Shown: positions 53,211 to 64,000 of the stretch, in pieces
How positions within the stretch are numbered: position 1 is the stretch's first letter
Layout: each line of letters starts with the position of its first letter
Origin: Septoria linicola
Lineage: Eukaryota > Ascomycota > Dothideomycetes > Mycosphaerellales > Mycosphaerellaceae
Length of the DNA: 64,000 bases
NCBI GenBank assembly: GCA_024114885.1
Contig: CP099422.1
Span: forward strand, 2,480,001 to 2,544,000
Reading direction: 5' to 3'
Made by a program: the position numbers and the translations under genes
The notes under the pieces: model-generated
Told to the model about the DNA's origin: nothing
The model's input: the letters and a program-made list of their open reading frames with translations, nothing else
Database searches by the model: none

Positions 53211-55507
53211 ATGGTGATGACAGTAAGTCGTCTTCACAAGCGAGAAACGACAACAACTAATTCGGGTAACTACAGGAATACACCTACGTTTTTGCCATAG
53301 GCACGTTCTTCGCGTTGCTCGAGGCCTACAACAATGGTGCCAACGATGTCGCCAACGCATGGGCCACCAGTGTCTCTTCCCGCTCGGTCACATACCAGCA
53401 AGCTATGGTTCTCTGCTTGATCTTCGAAATGACTGGTGCCCTCACTGTAGGTGCCAGAACTGCCTCGACTATCCGTAACGGTATCATTCCAATCTCGGCT
53501 TTCAACGACAATGCTGGTGTTCAGCTGCTCGCATTCACTTGCGCTGCTGCTGGTGCTTCCATCTGGGTTATGTGGTGCACACGTCACTCTGCTCACGTCT
53601 CGTCGACATACTCGCTTGTGTCCTCGATTGCTGGTGTCGGTGTCGCAGCCGTTGGAGCCAACAGAGTTCAGGTGAGATATGGCTGAAGTTACTTTGTGCC
53701 AGGCTTGTGCTGACTTACTTCGCAGTGGGGATGGAATGCTGGTTCTGGTCTTGGTGCCATTTTCGCCGGTCTGCTCATGGCCCCAGTCGGATCTGGTATC
53801 TTCGGTGCTATCATCTTCAGCTTGATCAAGTACGTTGTGCACGTTCGCAAGAACCCAGTGCCATGGGCCGTCTGGTCTTCCCCATTCTTCTTCCTGATCG
53901 CAGGTACCGTCTGCACATTGTCCATCGTGTACAAGGGTTCTCCAAGACTTGGTCTTACCGAGAAGCCAGGATAGTAAGTACAGTCCATCATTTTCCGTAT
54001 GGGCTCGACTAACATACTACAGCTGGATTGCTGGTGTCACCCTCGGTGCAGGTTTCGCTCTTGCCCTGCTTGCAGCTCTCTTTTTTGTCCCATATACCCA
54101 CGCCAGGGTCGTCAAGAAGGACTACACCCTCAAGCTCTACCACATCTTCCAAGGACCAATGCTCTTCTGGCGCCCAGCACCAGCTGACGCTGACAAGGCC
54201 ACCGTGCCCAACTACGCCGTGCTCCAGCACGGCGGTGAGGTCGTCTCTCCAGACCAGAAGAAGAGCGAGAGCGACAGCGACGAGTACACTGCCGAGACTC
54301 TCGGAGCCAGCGAGAAGGGTGTTCTCACCACTGGCGCCGCCTCCGAGGAGATCAACCCATACCGCCGCCCATCTGCCGTTGCTGCCAACATCAACCAGGA
54401 CCGCCGATTCTCCGTCGAGCGCAGCACTCCTACCCCTCAACAAGCACAGGCCGACTACAAGATGCAACTGGCTGCCGCTCGTGCCCAGCACCACGCTGAG
54501 CTGAGACAGAAGCGTGGACCACTTGGCAAGCTCCAACCATGAAATAGCACTGATTTAGAGAATGCCGACTAACACACTCATTTCAGGCTGGGCCATGCGC
54601 AGACTGCACAACAACCCACCAGGCGCGGGATCCATCTACGAACTCCACAACCTCAAGGCTCTCGCCAACCGTCTCCCTGCCATGGTCGTCGTCGCTGCCA
54701 TGTACGGTCTCCACTACGACATCCACAAGGCCCAGCTCGGTGTCCTCGGCACCCCTGAAGGTCGCCGCATGGACCGCGTCTACGCCCACGCTCCCAAGTA
54801 CGAGAACGAAGTCGAGTACCTGTACTCTTTCGTGCAAATCATTACCGCTTGCACTGCCTCGTTCGCTCACGGTGCCAACGATGTTGGTAACGCTGTTGGT
54901 GTCTGGGCTGCCATGTACTCTGCCTGGTCGACTGGCGCAACTGTCGGATCGCGCGCACCTGTGCCGCTTTGGCAGATTGCTGTTATTGCGTTGACGATTT
55001 GCATTGGTTTCATCACCTACGGATACAATATCATGCGTGTCATGGGTAACAAGTGAGTCCATGGACCTCTACTCCAAACAACTAGAAAGACTTTTGCTAA
55101 CACCAGACACCAGGATCACCTACCACTCGCCTTCTCGTGGATCTTCAATGGAGATGGGTGTACGTGAAGCGACTGCCCAGAAACACGCAAGACATGTGTG
55201 AAACACTGCTGACCTTCTTTCCAGGCCGCCATCACGATCCTCATCTTCTCGCAATACAAGCTGCCAGTCTCGACATCCATGTGCATCACCGGTGCAACAG
55301 TCGGTGTCGGTCTCTGCAACGGAAACCTGAAGGCCGTCAACTGGCAGCGTGTGGGACTCTTGTTCTTCTCCTGGGTCATGACGATTCCTATTGGTAAATC
55401 CTCTCCCTACTCCTCCCCATTGAGCCATGCCAGTGCTAACAACTCTTACAGCCGGTCTCATTGGTGGTCTCACCATGGGTATCCTCCTCAACGCTCCAAG
55501 CTACTAG
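53211..55507 (+). CDS. PHO89: PHO89-type Na+/phosphate symporter (PiT family)
   Basis: High-affinity phosphate uptake at the plasma membrane. Eight exons: 53211-53222, 53276-53671, 53726-53973, 54023-54525, 54587-55052, 55114-55159, 55225-55393 and 55452-55507; 631 residues with all phases consistent. Exon 1 is only 12 bases (MVMT). Intron 4 begins GCAAG and ends TTTCAG with a CTAAC branch site: a GC-AG intron. Splicing joins KRGPLG to WAMRRLHNNPPGAGS as in relatives, whereas read-through stops at once. The two inverted PiT signatures are present: NGANDVANAWATSV near the start and HGANDVGNAVGVWA near the end. The long central cytosolic loop is Ser/Glu-rich (DQKKSESDSDEY). The C-terminal GLIGGLTMGILLNAPSY closes the last helix. 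Confidence 0.94.
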
Positions 55508-56197
55508 ACAGATCACGCTCGTTACGATGACGACTTTCGAAGCTTGATGACTGCTCGCTGTGAAAGTCTTTGCACATTGATGATGTACATATTTCCCGAA
55601 CTCGTCCCTCGACATGGAACAGACTTGGCAAAATTGCGCAGCGCGCTTGGATTCATGGATACCAGACCACTATCCAGGCAGCTGCATTGGCATTTTGTCC
55701 ATCACGACAGAGCTAGTAGAGAAGGAAATCGCTGTGTTTCTACCTTGACGACGTATGCGGTAATGTAGGAATAGGCCGTCAGTCACTCATGTACACAACA
55801 TAGACGAGATCTCTTGGCGAACTTAGCGGAGAGCAGAATGACATATTACGATCCCTTACAATGGAGCGTTTGTTCTATGCACAGCCATTGTTTCGTCACA
55901 TTTCGATTGAGCCGTCCGAAGAAGACCTGGCCGGGCAGTTGGAGACTAAGCCTGCAGTCCAACGTCAAGTGTGTCAAGTGTGCAGAGCTAATGCTTGTCG
56001 ATCCAAGCCGCCTTGTCACGATCGGTCGGCAATTCCTTCACTTGGCTTCCGATCCTTGATCGCGCCCAGGCAGTATACGCGACCGCGGAGTCGAGGCCAA
56101 GAGTGGTGGTTGATGCTGAGGCTCTAGAAGGATGGGCCAAGATGGAGGGAATGCTAAAACGTGCCAATGTGCCAATTGTTGCAGATAGTCCCTGGCT
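55508..56197. other. convergent intergenic region
   Basis: 690 bases between the PHO89 and GH76 3' ends. No supported gene. Confidence 0.5.
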
Positions 56198-57419
56198 TCA
56201 CTGACGTGGCATAGCATAGTTCGCCTGTAACAACACCTCCACAGCGGCCAGCTGAGCTCCGACGCCAGTGGCAGTGTGGTCATCATATTGTGCGTAGCCA
56301 GTCCCTGGAGTCAACCACTTTGAACTTGCCATATTCTTCCCTGGGCTAGCTTGTACACTTCCCAATGCTGCTCTTACTCGCTTTTAGGACTTCACTGACT
56401 TCTCCCCTCAGTTCAGGCAGCAGTGTGGCCGTCATGCCCATCCACCTTGCCAGGTACGACTTGAATGTTTGCTGATCAGTATTACAAGTGCTAGTATCCT
56501 CGCATCGAGGTTCGTACAAGATTTTGTCACGAGTGAAATCAGATATGGCAGCTGAGATGAAGCCCTTAGCGTGGTCCTGCCAATGGGTATCGCGTTCGCC
56601 ATCGGAACTACTGTTGAGGGAAGTCATCACTGCAGCGCCGTACATAAATACGCCAGCATTGTAGCTCCATCTCTCATCTGCCGGCTGCGAGCATACAGGT
56701 GCATGAATGCCGTCTTTGACTTGATGTGTCGATTTGTCGATCAATCCAGCGTCGAGACTCGTATCGAACAGTTTGCTTGCCCATTCCTCGTAGCTGTTCT
56801 TCCGCGTGAGAGCAGCAAGTCGTGCAGCCAGCTGAAACGCTAACCCTTGCGTGATGGCATTCTTGTACTTATAACCTTCATGCCCAATGTCAATTTGCCA
56901 CCTAAGGCCGCCTGCTCCCGGTCCGCACATGTCAGGTTGCCATCTTGCTATTACTGAATGGAAAACTTCCTTCGCGAGCTCGAGCCAGTCTGTTGTGTTG
57001 CCGCCGACCTGAGACGTAGGAAGCTTGTACTCTGCTGCACTGATACAGGTGAGACCCCACCACAGGGCATCGTCATTTCCAGGACTGATAGAGCCAGAGA
57101 AGTCTCCTTGCGGCCCTGCTTGGGTTACGATACCACTCGCTGTCTCGTCAGCATATGTGTCGTTACCGGTGTAGTGCCAGTAGTCGATCATGGTGTTGTG
57201 CGTGGAGGCCAAGATCCAGGACTGATAGGGCGGTAAGGAGGCTATGAGGCCTTTGGTGTTCGAGTCCATCTTGGTCATGAGATTGCCTACAAGCGCGTCG
57301 AGGGTGGCATCTTCGGAGGTCGAGTCAAAGATCGCCATCGAGGACTGGTTGCCTTCCAATGCAAGACTGTGACAAAGGGACGTGGCGACAAGCAACACGA
57401 GTGCACTGGAAGGCTGCAT
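56198..57419 (-). CDS. GH76 endo-1,6-alpha-mannanase-like cell-wall enzyme (Dcw1/Dfg5 family), 3' end uncertain
   Basis: Secreted alpha-1,6-mannan-active enzyme family that helps attach GPI proteins to the wall. The ATG at 57419 starts a signal peptide (MQPSSALVLLVATSLCHSLA). The catalytic Asp pair is in GNDDALWWGLTCISAAEY, and KNAITQGLAFQLAARLAALT is the second family block. The open frame ends with a TAG at 56346-56348 after SSIGKCTS. The family's C-terminal block (TATGVGAQLAAVEVLLQANY) lies 30 residues further on in another frame, ending at 56198. A 37-base intron (56377-56341, GTAAGA to CCCAG) links them in phase for 394 residues, but that is very short for a fungal intron. The alternative is a decayed end (stop plus frameshift). 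Confidence 0.78.
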
Positions 57420-58063
57420 GTTATGCCAGAGAAGAAGTTTTGTCGAGATCTGAGCCGAGAGGTTTAAGAGAGTAGAGGAGGTCGTATGCAGTTTTATCAC
57501 TGTCTTCAGTGACAATACTCGAGCTATCATGCTTCGATGGGACGTGAACGAATCCACGTGCCCGCTTCACGACCTTCCAGGCCCACGAGATTCTGCTCAT
57601 GATGCTCATGAGGCGCATGCGCCGTGTGAACAATTGGGATCTGCAATTCCGTAGCAGAGTCAATTGTGCTTTCCAGCCTAGTTTTCTGTCGAACTCATGA
57701 GCTCATCAATTAAGAAATGCTAGAGAGGGGGCTGTGCTCAATTGATCTCGATATTGAGCTACGTAGTTCGCACGCTCTGCCGGGACGTGCCATCCATCAG
57801 TGTACTGTCGTGTCACTTTGGCTGCACCTTCGTCGTCTTAGTATGACTGACTACTGCCTATGTTACACATGCCTCGAGCCCCAAAGCAAGGCTGCCAGCC
57901 ATGCCGCAGTAATCCATGACGGTCATCATACTCGTCGTTCTCGTGATCCTCGTCATACTCTCGAAGCTACCAGGTGTGCAAATTCGATCATCGCTGACAA
58001 AGGTATCGAAGCAGTGCCGCAGTGCGAAATGGCAAAGCAGACCAGCAGAATGAAGGTAGTCGC
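57420..58063. other. intergenic
   Basis: GH76 promoter and eIF2-beta 3' flank; no gene seen. Confidence 0.5.
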
Positions 58064-59079
58064 TTAACCTTGCATACGCTTACGCTTGCCGACTTGGGCA
58101 GAGAAACCGCTCTTGATAGCAGTGACCGAACGACGAGATCCACACGAGTTGCAAGTGACGAAGTAGAGACGGTTCTCTCCCTTGCTGAGCTCGGTGTCGG
58201 GCGATCTGCAGGTCTTGCAGGTCACGTATTCGACTGCGAATATTGTTAGAAATTGGAGTTGCAAAGGCCATGCGGGGCTTCAGACTCACCAATGTATCGA
58301 CGAAGCACGTTCTCGATCTGCTTCTGCTGGAAACGACCCTTGATGACCAGTCTTCGGCTTCCATCGACAGATCCGCTGGTACCCAATTCGGCGAACAGGA
58401 ACTGTGTGACGTGCTCGTCTGTACGCTTCATTCTCTTGCAGATATCTGCGATGTTGGCGAAGATGGTCTTCTTGTTACCTTCGCGCAAGCACTGTGGTGG
58501 TGGAATCTTGTAGCTCTTGCCTCCGCTAGAAGCCAGATCTGGGTGTGAGTCGTGAAGGAGCACGAAGAAGCGCGAGAGCAGGCTCTCGTAGTTGTATGCC
58601 TTTGACTCGTCGTGTGCCCAGACACCGGTACCGCCATGGATGTCGCCGTCCTGCACGCCTGCATCGCCAGAGTCACCTTTTGACGGCTTCTCCTCCTCGT
58701 CGCCCTCTGCTGCGCCGGCCTCTGCCAGCTGCTTCTCGAAGTCGTCTGCCGGAGCCTTGACCTTCTTCTTCTTTTTCTTCTTGAGCGCCGACAAGTCGAC
58801 CTCGCCGTCGTCCTCAGCCTTCTCCTCGCCATCGGCATCCTCTTCAGCCTCCTTCTTTGGCTTCTTCTTCTTCTTCTTAGCTAAGCCCTCAAACATTGCT
58901 GTTACTTCATCTACTTCCTTGTCGCCCTCGCCATTCTCCTTGGAGTGCGTGGCGGCCGAGTCCTTGTCGCCGTCATGAGTGCCATTAGTGTCGTGCGTGA
59001 TATTACCTTCGCTGTCCACAATGGTCTGCCCATCGGCAAACGCGACCGATTTGCGCTTTCCTGATGTGTCGTCCGCCAT
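58064..59079 (-). CDS. SUI3: translation initiation factor eIF2 subunit beta
   Basis: Part of the eIF2-GTP-Met-tRNAi ternary complex. Exon 1 is 59079-58290 and exon 2 58233-58064, a 56-base intron; 319 residues. The start MADDTSGKRK is chosen over a longer non-homologous frame. The N-terminus has Lys blocks (AKKKKKKPKK and KKKKKKKVKAP) that bind eIF2B-epsilon and eIF5. The C-terminal eIF2-beta/eIF5 fold includes YNYESLLSRFFVLLHDSHPD, RTDEHVTQFLFAELGTSGS and RLVIKGRFQQKQIENVLRRY. Exon 2 carries the zinc ribbon CKTC...CNSC (C-x2-C-x18-C-x2-C), then GSRRSV. The usual third Lys block is not obvious. Confidence 0.95.
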
Positions 59080-59606
59080 GATTGCGGTGGTGTCGTCTAT
59101 GGTGGGAGGGAAAAGAGATGTGTTGACAACAACGAGTTCCAGCGCGGCTTTATTCTGGGCTGGCGAAAGAGTCACAAATGTCACTTCGTCACGGAGACAC
59201 GCGGGGCGACAATCCGCGTCACGTGTTACATTTCGACACAGGCAATAGCGACCCAGAACAACGCGACCAAATTGCAGGAGCGATAGTGCTGTTGACTGCA
59301 GTCACTTGGACCATTTAGGCTCATATTCCAGTCTCGAATCGATTATTCTGTGATACTGAAGAAATATCAATAGCTTACTGTGTGGAATAGAATACCGTAG
59401 CTTGCCCGCTCACGCGCAACGTGCGCGAGTTGAGCCTCCTCCGAGCTCGTCAGACATTTTGGTCGCGAACATCAACACCGCGACTTCCTCGATCCCGCCT
59501 GCTGCCTGTTCTGCCAATAGCTCCTTCCTCGTCGAGTGTGCCAGTCACTCAGCTATCGCCACTTCGAACGACTGATCACAATCCTCGCCCAGTCACCATC
59601 GGCATC
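59080..59606. other. bidirectional promoter, eIF2-beta / Mim2-like
   Basis: 527 bases between divergent starts. No gene seen. Confidence 0.5.
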
Positions 59607-59997
59607 ATGTCTGCATCGTCCTCCTACGCCAACATCCCCACTCCCACTGAGGACATTGACTCATTGCCTTCATCCTCCGCCGGCTCCACAACGTCTGTAT
59701 CACCGAGCGAAGAAGAAGCCTACTCAGATGCCGAGCGAGAGTGGCGGGAGAGTTTGCAACAGCTTGAACTTATGTTGACTCTGGTGCTCATCCCCTACCT
59801 CGGAAAGTACTTCGGGAGAAAGTGCGCTTACTATGGTATGTGCATGCCATTGGAGAGGTCATGCTACTGGCAATTGGTCTGACATTATGATAGGATGGGG
59901 CAAGTTCATGGAGTGGAAGTATCCCGTCTCGGTTGAAATCACAAGTCCTGGAGCATTCAAGGGTGCTGGAATGATAGAGGCAGCCGCTTCGCTTTGA
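59607..59997 (+). CDS. probable Mim2, mitochondrial outer-membrane import factor
   Basis: 110 residues from two exons, 59607-59835 and 59894-59997, with a 58-base GTATGT/ATAG intron. The N-terminus is Ser-rich and acidic. One membrane segment, LELMLTLVLIPYLGKYFGRK, follows the helix EREWRESLQQ, and the intron-spanning CAYYGWGKFMEWKYPVSVEI completes it. Length, topology and the W-ES-QL / GKY-GRK-AY pattern match fungal Mim2, which with Mim1 forms the MIM complex inserting alpha-helical proteins into the outer membrane. Family assignment is by motif memory; another small tail-anchored protein is possible. Confidence 0.65.
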
Positions 59998-60942
59998 TCC
60001 TGCACTGGAGTTCCAGATATAGCAGATGATACAATCTTCCTGGCAGGTCTGCGTCAGGTCATCCACTGACTGCTTGTCTGAACGACGACATATGCCGCAG
60101 GCTCACGACAGGCATGAAGCCATGACATTATGGTTAGCCGCCAAATCTCCAATGGGTCGCGGTCCAAATACGGTCTCCCAACGCAGAGCTTCTCCCTCCG
60201 TGAGCATTAGAGCGGTGCAAGAACGAATCAATTGTCAATGGACTGGCAAGTTTTATAGCTAGAGGCTTCACTCCAGGCATTTCCGGCGAAGACGTGCTCG
60301 GTTACTCTTGCGTTTCAAGAGCTGTGGGATGACTGCGGTCATTATCTACGACTTCAAAACGATCTGTGTACAACATCTCGGATTAGCGACGGGTAGGACA
60401 TACAGGACTGGAGGACTGAGCCGGGACCGACGCACATGCTCGCTGGCCCCACGACGCCGTAAAATGGTCAACAAGTTGGGACGTCGAGCGAACTTCGCAC
60501 CATGTGCCTGCTAGTCTTAAATACGAGGGTCTGCCTCCGGAAAGGGTACCTGCCCTTGCATGAGAGGTCAAAATGTCCGTACGGCTCAGCTAGAAGCGAG
60601 TACATTCTGGAACCGAAGGAGCTACCCGAGCTCCAGGACACGCTTAACCAGGAAACCCACTTCAGCTCCAATGCATTTCGACGACAGTCACTTAGAAGGA
60701 AGTGCTGCCTTAGTGGAGCCGACCTCATTAGCAGACTATGGGATGCAGCGACACTGCTCGACTTATCGAGCAGCGTCTTCTTGATGTCCACTGTTCCAGA
60801 ACGATACAGCTATCCATACTGCGATATAGCGAAACAGCGCCGCGAAGATACAACCCCAGACGGCCTGCTGTTCAAATGCCGACCTCTTCACTATGTACTT
60901 CGCAACGCGTAGGGTCACACGGCATGCGAATAACGCTGGCCT
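59998..60942. other. convergent intergenic region
   Basis: 945 bases. The longest frame (60502-60912, plus) has no domain, no convincing start and unusual composition, so I do not call it. Confidence 0.45.
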
Positions 60943-61461
60943 TCACGATTGCAAATACTTCACCGCATCCTGAAAATTCGTCACAATCCCATCCAACACC
61001 TCTTTGCCCTCCGCCTTCTTCCCCTCTGGCGTCTTACTCAACAACGCCGCCCCCAGCACAATCACATAACTCCCCAAATCCTGCAACGCATCAGTCACAT
61101 CCTCCAACCGCCCCGCTCTCGTAATCTTCATCTTCGCTTTGCGCAAATCCAGAATTGTCTCATCCACCACCGGCGCCATGGCATTCTTCACATAAAACGT
61201 TATCGCAAGCGCTTCCGTATCGGACACCGCATCTCCCGCAGCAACATCTTTCCCTGCTTGAATAATCTCTTTACCCAAACTCCTCAAATCATCCACGATA
61301 GCGTCTGGGTCGAAGTTCTTAATATCGTTGCTCACAGTCGATAGACCGGCATTGATCGTTTCGATGTCTGCGTGTACGCGGGCTACGCCTGCGGTGTCTT
61401 TGGGCACGATGGTGGCGAGCGCCGCAGTGGCGAGGATGAAGAGGTTTGTGATTCCGATCAT
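60943..61461 (-). CDS. HsbA-like (hydrophobic surface-binding) secreted protein
   Basis: Single exon, 172 residues. I place the start at the ATG at 61461, where a signal peptide begins (MIGITNLFILATAALATIVP); the frame is open far upstream without homology. The mature part is Cys-free, all-helical and Ala/Asp/Val-rich (TINAGLSTVSNDIKNFDPDA ... AVSDTEALAITFYVKNAMAP ... DALQDLGSYVIVLGAALLSK). This fits the HsbA / cell-wall galactomannoprotein family, in which Aspergillus HsbA coats hydrophobic surfaces and recruits esterases. A role in surface attachment is inferred. Low-homology families make the call moderate. Confidence 0.75.
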   Translation of the reverse strand: MIGITNLFILATAALATIVPKDTAGVARVHADIETINAGLSTVSNDIKNFDPDAIVDDLRSLGKEIIQAGKDVAAGDAVSDTEALAITFYVKNAMAPVVDETILDLRKAKMKITRAGRLEDVTDALQDLGSYVIVLGAALLSKTPEGKKAEGKEVLDGIVTNFQDAVKYLQS

Positions 61462-62072
61462 TTCTCGCTGGTCTTTCTGTCGGGACGAGAAATTGGGGTT
61501 GAAGCGTTGCTCGAGTTGGGAGCGGAGGCGTTTGCCTCGGAGGCGGTCTTTGAGGTGGACGTTGTAGACGGCTTGGAACATTACTTTGTAGGAAATGTTA
61601 TTGCTATGACTGATACTGGCGGCGTGGGATAGATGGGCAGGACATTTTGACTGGTTTTTCGGAAGGTGAGTGATCACTTCATCGCGGCAAAGCATGCAGA
61701 CACTCTTCTCCTGTCGAGAGACAACCGTGTTGGTTATGCACTGACTGCTTGTAGTCATTTCGTGGTACGAATGAGCAGGCATCAGGCTCGTATATGTTGA
61801 TGGATAAGGTTAGTTAGTTGACAGGCACGCCTCGAAAGTTTAACACTATGTACCGGGTGTGTACCGGAGGGGTGGGAATTGCTAAGGTCAAAGCTCCTGT
61901 GATCGTGATCTTGGTATGCTGTCAGCACTTTCGGGCATGATGAGTACATTTGTCGCACTCCGACATAGGAGCTTCCAGCTTGATGTTCAGTATTACCATG
62001 TAGAGACTGGTCGCCTTGCTGGGGACTACTGTTGACAACCTGGTATGAGCAATCTTGATGATAGTTCCGCAA
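61462..62072. other. intergenic
   Basis: 611 bases between two minus-strand genes; includes the HsbA-like promoter. No other gene seen. Confidence 0.5.
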
Positions 62073-63999
62073 CTACTGTGCTTTCTTCCACTCCAGATAC
62101 CTCTCCATACCCTTATGCGCTCCTCCAAACGCCTGATCAAACTCCTGTTGAGCGCCAGGCTGCCAGTACTTCAGCTTGAGTCTGGTCGGCCATTCCTCGA
62201 TGACTGTATGCTGCTGTTTGATCCGCATACTGGTCAGCCGCTCGACCTTCCTGAAGTCCTCAATCACTTTGTGCCTGTCCAGTAGATGTTAGCACACTCC
62301 CGGAGTCGTACGAGAGCCCACTTACGCATCGAAGTACTTGTCCACATCACGGACATAGTCTTGTGCGCGAATTACCAGGACCGAGGCGGAAGGGCATGTA
62401 GCCTGGAGCGAGGAGCCTGTAAGTTTCAACTTGACCATCAGCATGGCTAAGCTGCGCGCAGCTTTCTCTACCTCGACGTCTGGGTAGTCGCGAATCCTGT
62501 CGATGACTGCGTCCAAGTGGAACGTGATCAGAGTCGCATGCTTGTTGACCGGAGGAAGCCAAAGCAGCGGCGCGAGCAGAGACACGGTGTCTTTGACGCT
62601 CAGGTAGCTTGACTCGGAGACATTGGAAGCCTGTGGAAGCATGGTCAGCCGCGTACGATCGACTTCGATACGATACCCACATCAATACGGTCATAATGCT
62701 GCTCTGCAAGCACAACTGGGAGATCATCCACAGCTACATTGAACATCTGGAAAGTCAATCTAAACGCTTTAGCCCTTTGTCGGAATTTGGTGAACAGCCC
62801 ATAGAGATGGATGTAGAGCTTGCCAAAGAGATCGTTTTTGACGGCAGATGAGCCCGCAGCTAGGACCTCTTCTCGGCTGTAGCCATCGATTGGTAGGGTA
62901 GAGTCTGTCATAGGCCAAAACGAGCATTGGAAGAAAGTTCTGCGACGTGTCAGTCCGCCTGGAAAGAATCTCACGCAAGGAAGACACACGTACGGGTTCG
63001 GTATGTCAAACCCAGCACGAGGATGACCGAATGGCAGCAAGATGCCATCTTTGCGGAATCTCTCCTCACACACTCGATGGGCTGGGTCCTGAGAGAGCAT
63101 GCGAAGTTCGCGATAGTCGACGCGATGAGGTGCCAGCGTCACACTTTGGCGCGCCACCCGAGCGGTCTCTTTGTCCACTTCTTGCGGTGTCTCGCATAGC
63201 TGTAGGAGTTGTTGCCAGTTATCCTTCGTCAGCCCAACGGACAGCTGTACTGAACCGAAGATCCACGTCTTTTTCACGTTCTGATGTGGTGCATGTGGAC
63301 TGATTTTGTGGAGGAGATCCCGGATTAGAGGTTGCACGTACTGCCTGAGTAAATCAGCATCCTGCTTGCGAATGTACGCCGAGTACCAAAGATGAATCAT
63401 GCAGGTGACAGCAGCCTCGTGGTTAGGCACACGAAGTGCGATCAGTAGGATTAGAACATTTCGGGCCACGATCTCGAAGTCAGGATCGTTGATCGTTGTC
63501 CAGAGGTCTTCTTCGTAGCTTGAGGGAAGAGAGGTAACGGTCCGCACAACTTTACCTAGATCTCCCGATACTGCAGAGTGTCAGCACAAACGATATTTTA
63601 TTCTCCAAACGAGTTACGTACTGGCCACAAGCACACTCAACTGATCATCGCACGCAACGCCCTCGTTATTGGCGAGCTTCACGATATCGTACGCCGGCGC
63701 TTTACTCCAGAAGTGCTTGAGTCCATCACCCGTTGCTTGGTATGCGCCACTGGCCAGAAATTCTGGTATGCGGTCTTGTAGAACCCACTGCGGTTCCCAG
63801 GCTGAATTGAGTAGAGGTGACCTGCAGTACTGGTCATGCTCGGCCTTGTGGGCATACTGGCATGCTCTACTACAATACTACACATCTGTCAGTCAGCATA
63901 AATGGACCAGATACAGGGGGACGCTGTCTATACGATCACTAGATGGCAATTTGTGCACGCGTCGCCCCACGGAGCTTGACAATTTGCGCAGAGAAGCAT
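62073..63999 (-). CDS. MYND zinc-finger protein with DUF4470
   Basis: Six exons: 63999-63934, 63877-63622, 63570-62994, 62939-62681, 62630-62326 and 62274-62073; introns of 50-56 bases; 554 residues with all phases consistent. The N-terminal MYND finger is assembled across intron 1: CANCQAPWGDACTNCHLVI then YCSRACQYAHKAEHDQYC. DUF4470 follows (AYDIVKLANNEG ... SGDLGKVVRTVTSLPSSYEE, then VARNVLILLIAL). Later blocks are FDIPNPTFFQCSFWPMTDS and HYDRIDASNVSESSYL, and the C-terminus is basic. Intron 3 (62993-62940) is 54 bases and stop-free, so its retention keeps frame. Such proteins are common in fungi but uncharacterised; they resemble a cofactor-binding Rossmann-like fold. The ATG lies one base from the window edge, so an earlier start cannot be excluded. 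Confidence 0.85.
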
Positions 64000-64000
64000 G

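Noticed and set aside
60502..60912. 136-codon plus-strand open frame
   Set aside because: No recognisable domain or splice support and it ends in intergenic sequence; not reported as a gene.
1..64000. Secondary-metabolite cluster, defence system or operon
   Set aside because: No PKS, NRPS, terpene synthase or P450 set, no HET/NLR genes and no co-directional pathway genes; neighbours are mostly unrelated housekeeping genes.

Overview
The window is ordinary nuclear DNA of a filamentous ascomycete. Genes are spaced about 2 kb apart. Introns are mostly 47-63 bases, with GT-AG borders and CTAAC/CTGAC-type branch sites. The products are typical of Pezizomycotina, such as an NBR1 with four ZZ domains, an HsbA-like secreted protein, GH92 and GH76 mannosidases and Zn2Cys6 regulators. 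A dothideomycete of the Mycosphaerella/Cercospora type is my guess; nothing in the sequence settles the genus. I see no prokaryotic features, operons, CRISPR arrays or intact transposons.

Layout. 0.3-9.4 kb, minus strand: the autophagy receptor NBR1, a Barentsz/CASC3-like RNA-binding protein and the ER-Golgi SM protein SLY1. 10.4-20.5 kb: a PNUTS/Ppn1-like transcription-termination factor, an aspartic protease gene broken by an in-frame TAG, a secreted GH92 alpha-mannosidase on the opposite strand, and an SH3 protein of the Lsb1/Pin3 type. 21-31.7 kb: an ISWI remodeller, an orphan protein rich in CCHC zinc knuckles, the DEAD-box helicase HAS1 and an unknown membrane protein. 31.7-34.1 kb is gene-poor and holds two items simple ORF calling would miss: a tRNA-like Pol III unit with good A and B boxes and a spliced 67-residue microprotein gene.

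34.1-45.9 kb: an alpha/beta hydrolase, neutral trehalase, cyclophilin 40, a PhyH-type dioxygenase, a TMEM234-type membrane protein, RTF1 of the Paf1 complex and COQ7. 46.7-57.4 kb: a small unknown basic protein, a sugar transporter head-to-head with a frameshifted Zn2Cys6 regulator, a PHO89-type phosphate symporter whose gene has one GC-AG intron, and a GH76 mannanase with a doubtful 3' end. 58-64 kb: eIF2-beta, a probable Mim2 outer-membrane import factor, a secreted HsbA-like protein and a MYND/DUF4470 protein reaching the right edge.

Most genes are housekeeping (transcription, translation, ribosome assembly, membrane traffic, stress metabolism) and neighbours are not linked by pathway. The exception may be the divergent sugar transporter and regulator at 47.5-52.1 kb. 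I found no convincing new multigene system. The points most worth following are the two interrupted genes, the microprotein, the tRNA-like unit, the zinc-knuckle orphan and several unusual introns.
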